In this document: positions 7,195 through 7,312 of the stretch, in pieces
How the letters are laid out: each line of letters begins with the position of its first letter
How positions within the stretch are numbered: position 1 is the first letter of the stretch
NCBI GenBank assembly: GCA_030049565.1
Contig: JASIKQ010000397.1
Location: 1 to 7,312 of the forward strand
Source: Candidatus Sulfotelmatobacter sp.
GTDB lineage: Bacteria; Acidobacteriota; Terriglobia; Terriglobales; Acidobacteriaceae
Length of the DNA stretch: 7,312 bases
Reading direction: 5' to 3'
The notes under the pieces: model-generated
Seen by the model: the letters and a program-made list of their open reading frames with translations, nothing else
Told to the model about the DNA's origin: nothing
Databases searched by the model: none
Made by a program: the position numbers and the translations under genes

Positions 7195-7312
7195 TTCTGT
7201 TCCTCGGCCTGCCGGCCCGTAGCCGATTCAATCACTGGCAAAGTTGCTCCCGATCCTAATTGAAACTTCGGCGGCTGCGAGGGCACGGCTTGTCCGGCGG
7301 GCACGTCTGCCT
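7191..7312 (-). CDS. C-terminal end of the upstream operon gene, probably actE (partial)
   Basis: About 39 codons are open to a TGA at 7191-7193 that overlaps the actF ATG; the other two minus-strand frames are closed by stops inside this stretch. The visible tail is Pro/Gly/Gln-rich and hydrophilic (for example PAGQAVPSQPPKFQLGSG), with no heme motif or membrane helix. The call as ActE, a monoheme cytochrome c subunit of alternative complex III, rests only on the usual order actE-actF and the ATGA coupling. Confidence 0.55.
   Translation of the reverse strand, partial: ADVPAGQAVPSQPPKFQLGSGATLPVIESATGRQAEEQK

Overview
The window holds the distal part of a large respiratory operon on the minus strand, followed by the start of a separate flavin oxidoreductase gene on the same strand. 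The mix of alternative complex III (ActF), a caa3-type oxidase whose subunit I carries the YSHP motif, an SCO protein with a C-terminal anchor, and a moderately GC-rich base composition (high fifties percent by eye, not computed) suggests a soil-type Acidobacteriota of the Terriglobia/Koribacter kind. That placement is inferred from protein flavour only; no rRNA or marker gene is present.

Layout in transcription order, from high to low coordinates: the end of an upstream ORF, probably actE (7191-7312); actF, the quinol:cytochrome c oxidoreductase membrane subunit (5974-7194); a small membrane-anchored protein of unknown function (5403-5912); an SCO1/SenC copper chaperone (4528-5406); coxB with a fused cytochrome c domain (3513-4538); coxA (1858-3516); coxC (1158-1865); and a subunit IV gene of CtaF type (841-1149). 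Most junctions overlap (4, 4, 11, 4 and 8 nt) or are 8 nt apart. The 61-nt gap after actF is the only real spacer. This is one translationally coupled transcription unit whose promoter lies outside the window. After a 98-bp spacer comes the 5' part of a FAD-linked oxidase of the YdiJ/D-lactate dehydrogenase type (1-742), cut by the window edge.

Together the operon encodes the last two steps of a bc1-independent respiratory chain. ACIII oxidises quinol and passes electrons through its cytochrome subunits to the cytochrome c domain of CoxB. They then go to CuA, heme a and the heme a3/CuB centre of CoxA, where O2 is reduced with proton pumping. SCO loads copper into CuA. The unknown protein sits exactly between the ACIII and oxidase gene blocks and is the best candidate for something undescribed.

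No tRNA, rRNA, CRISPR array, mobile element or convincing terminator was seen. The long plus-strand ORFs are antisense shadows of the respiratory genes. No stretch of more than about 100 bases lacks a gene.
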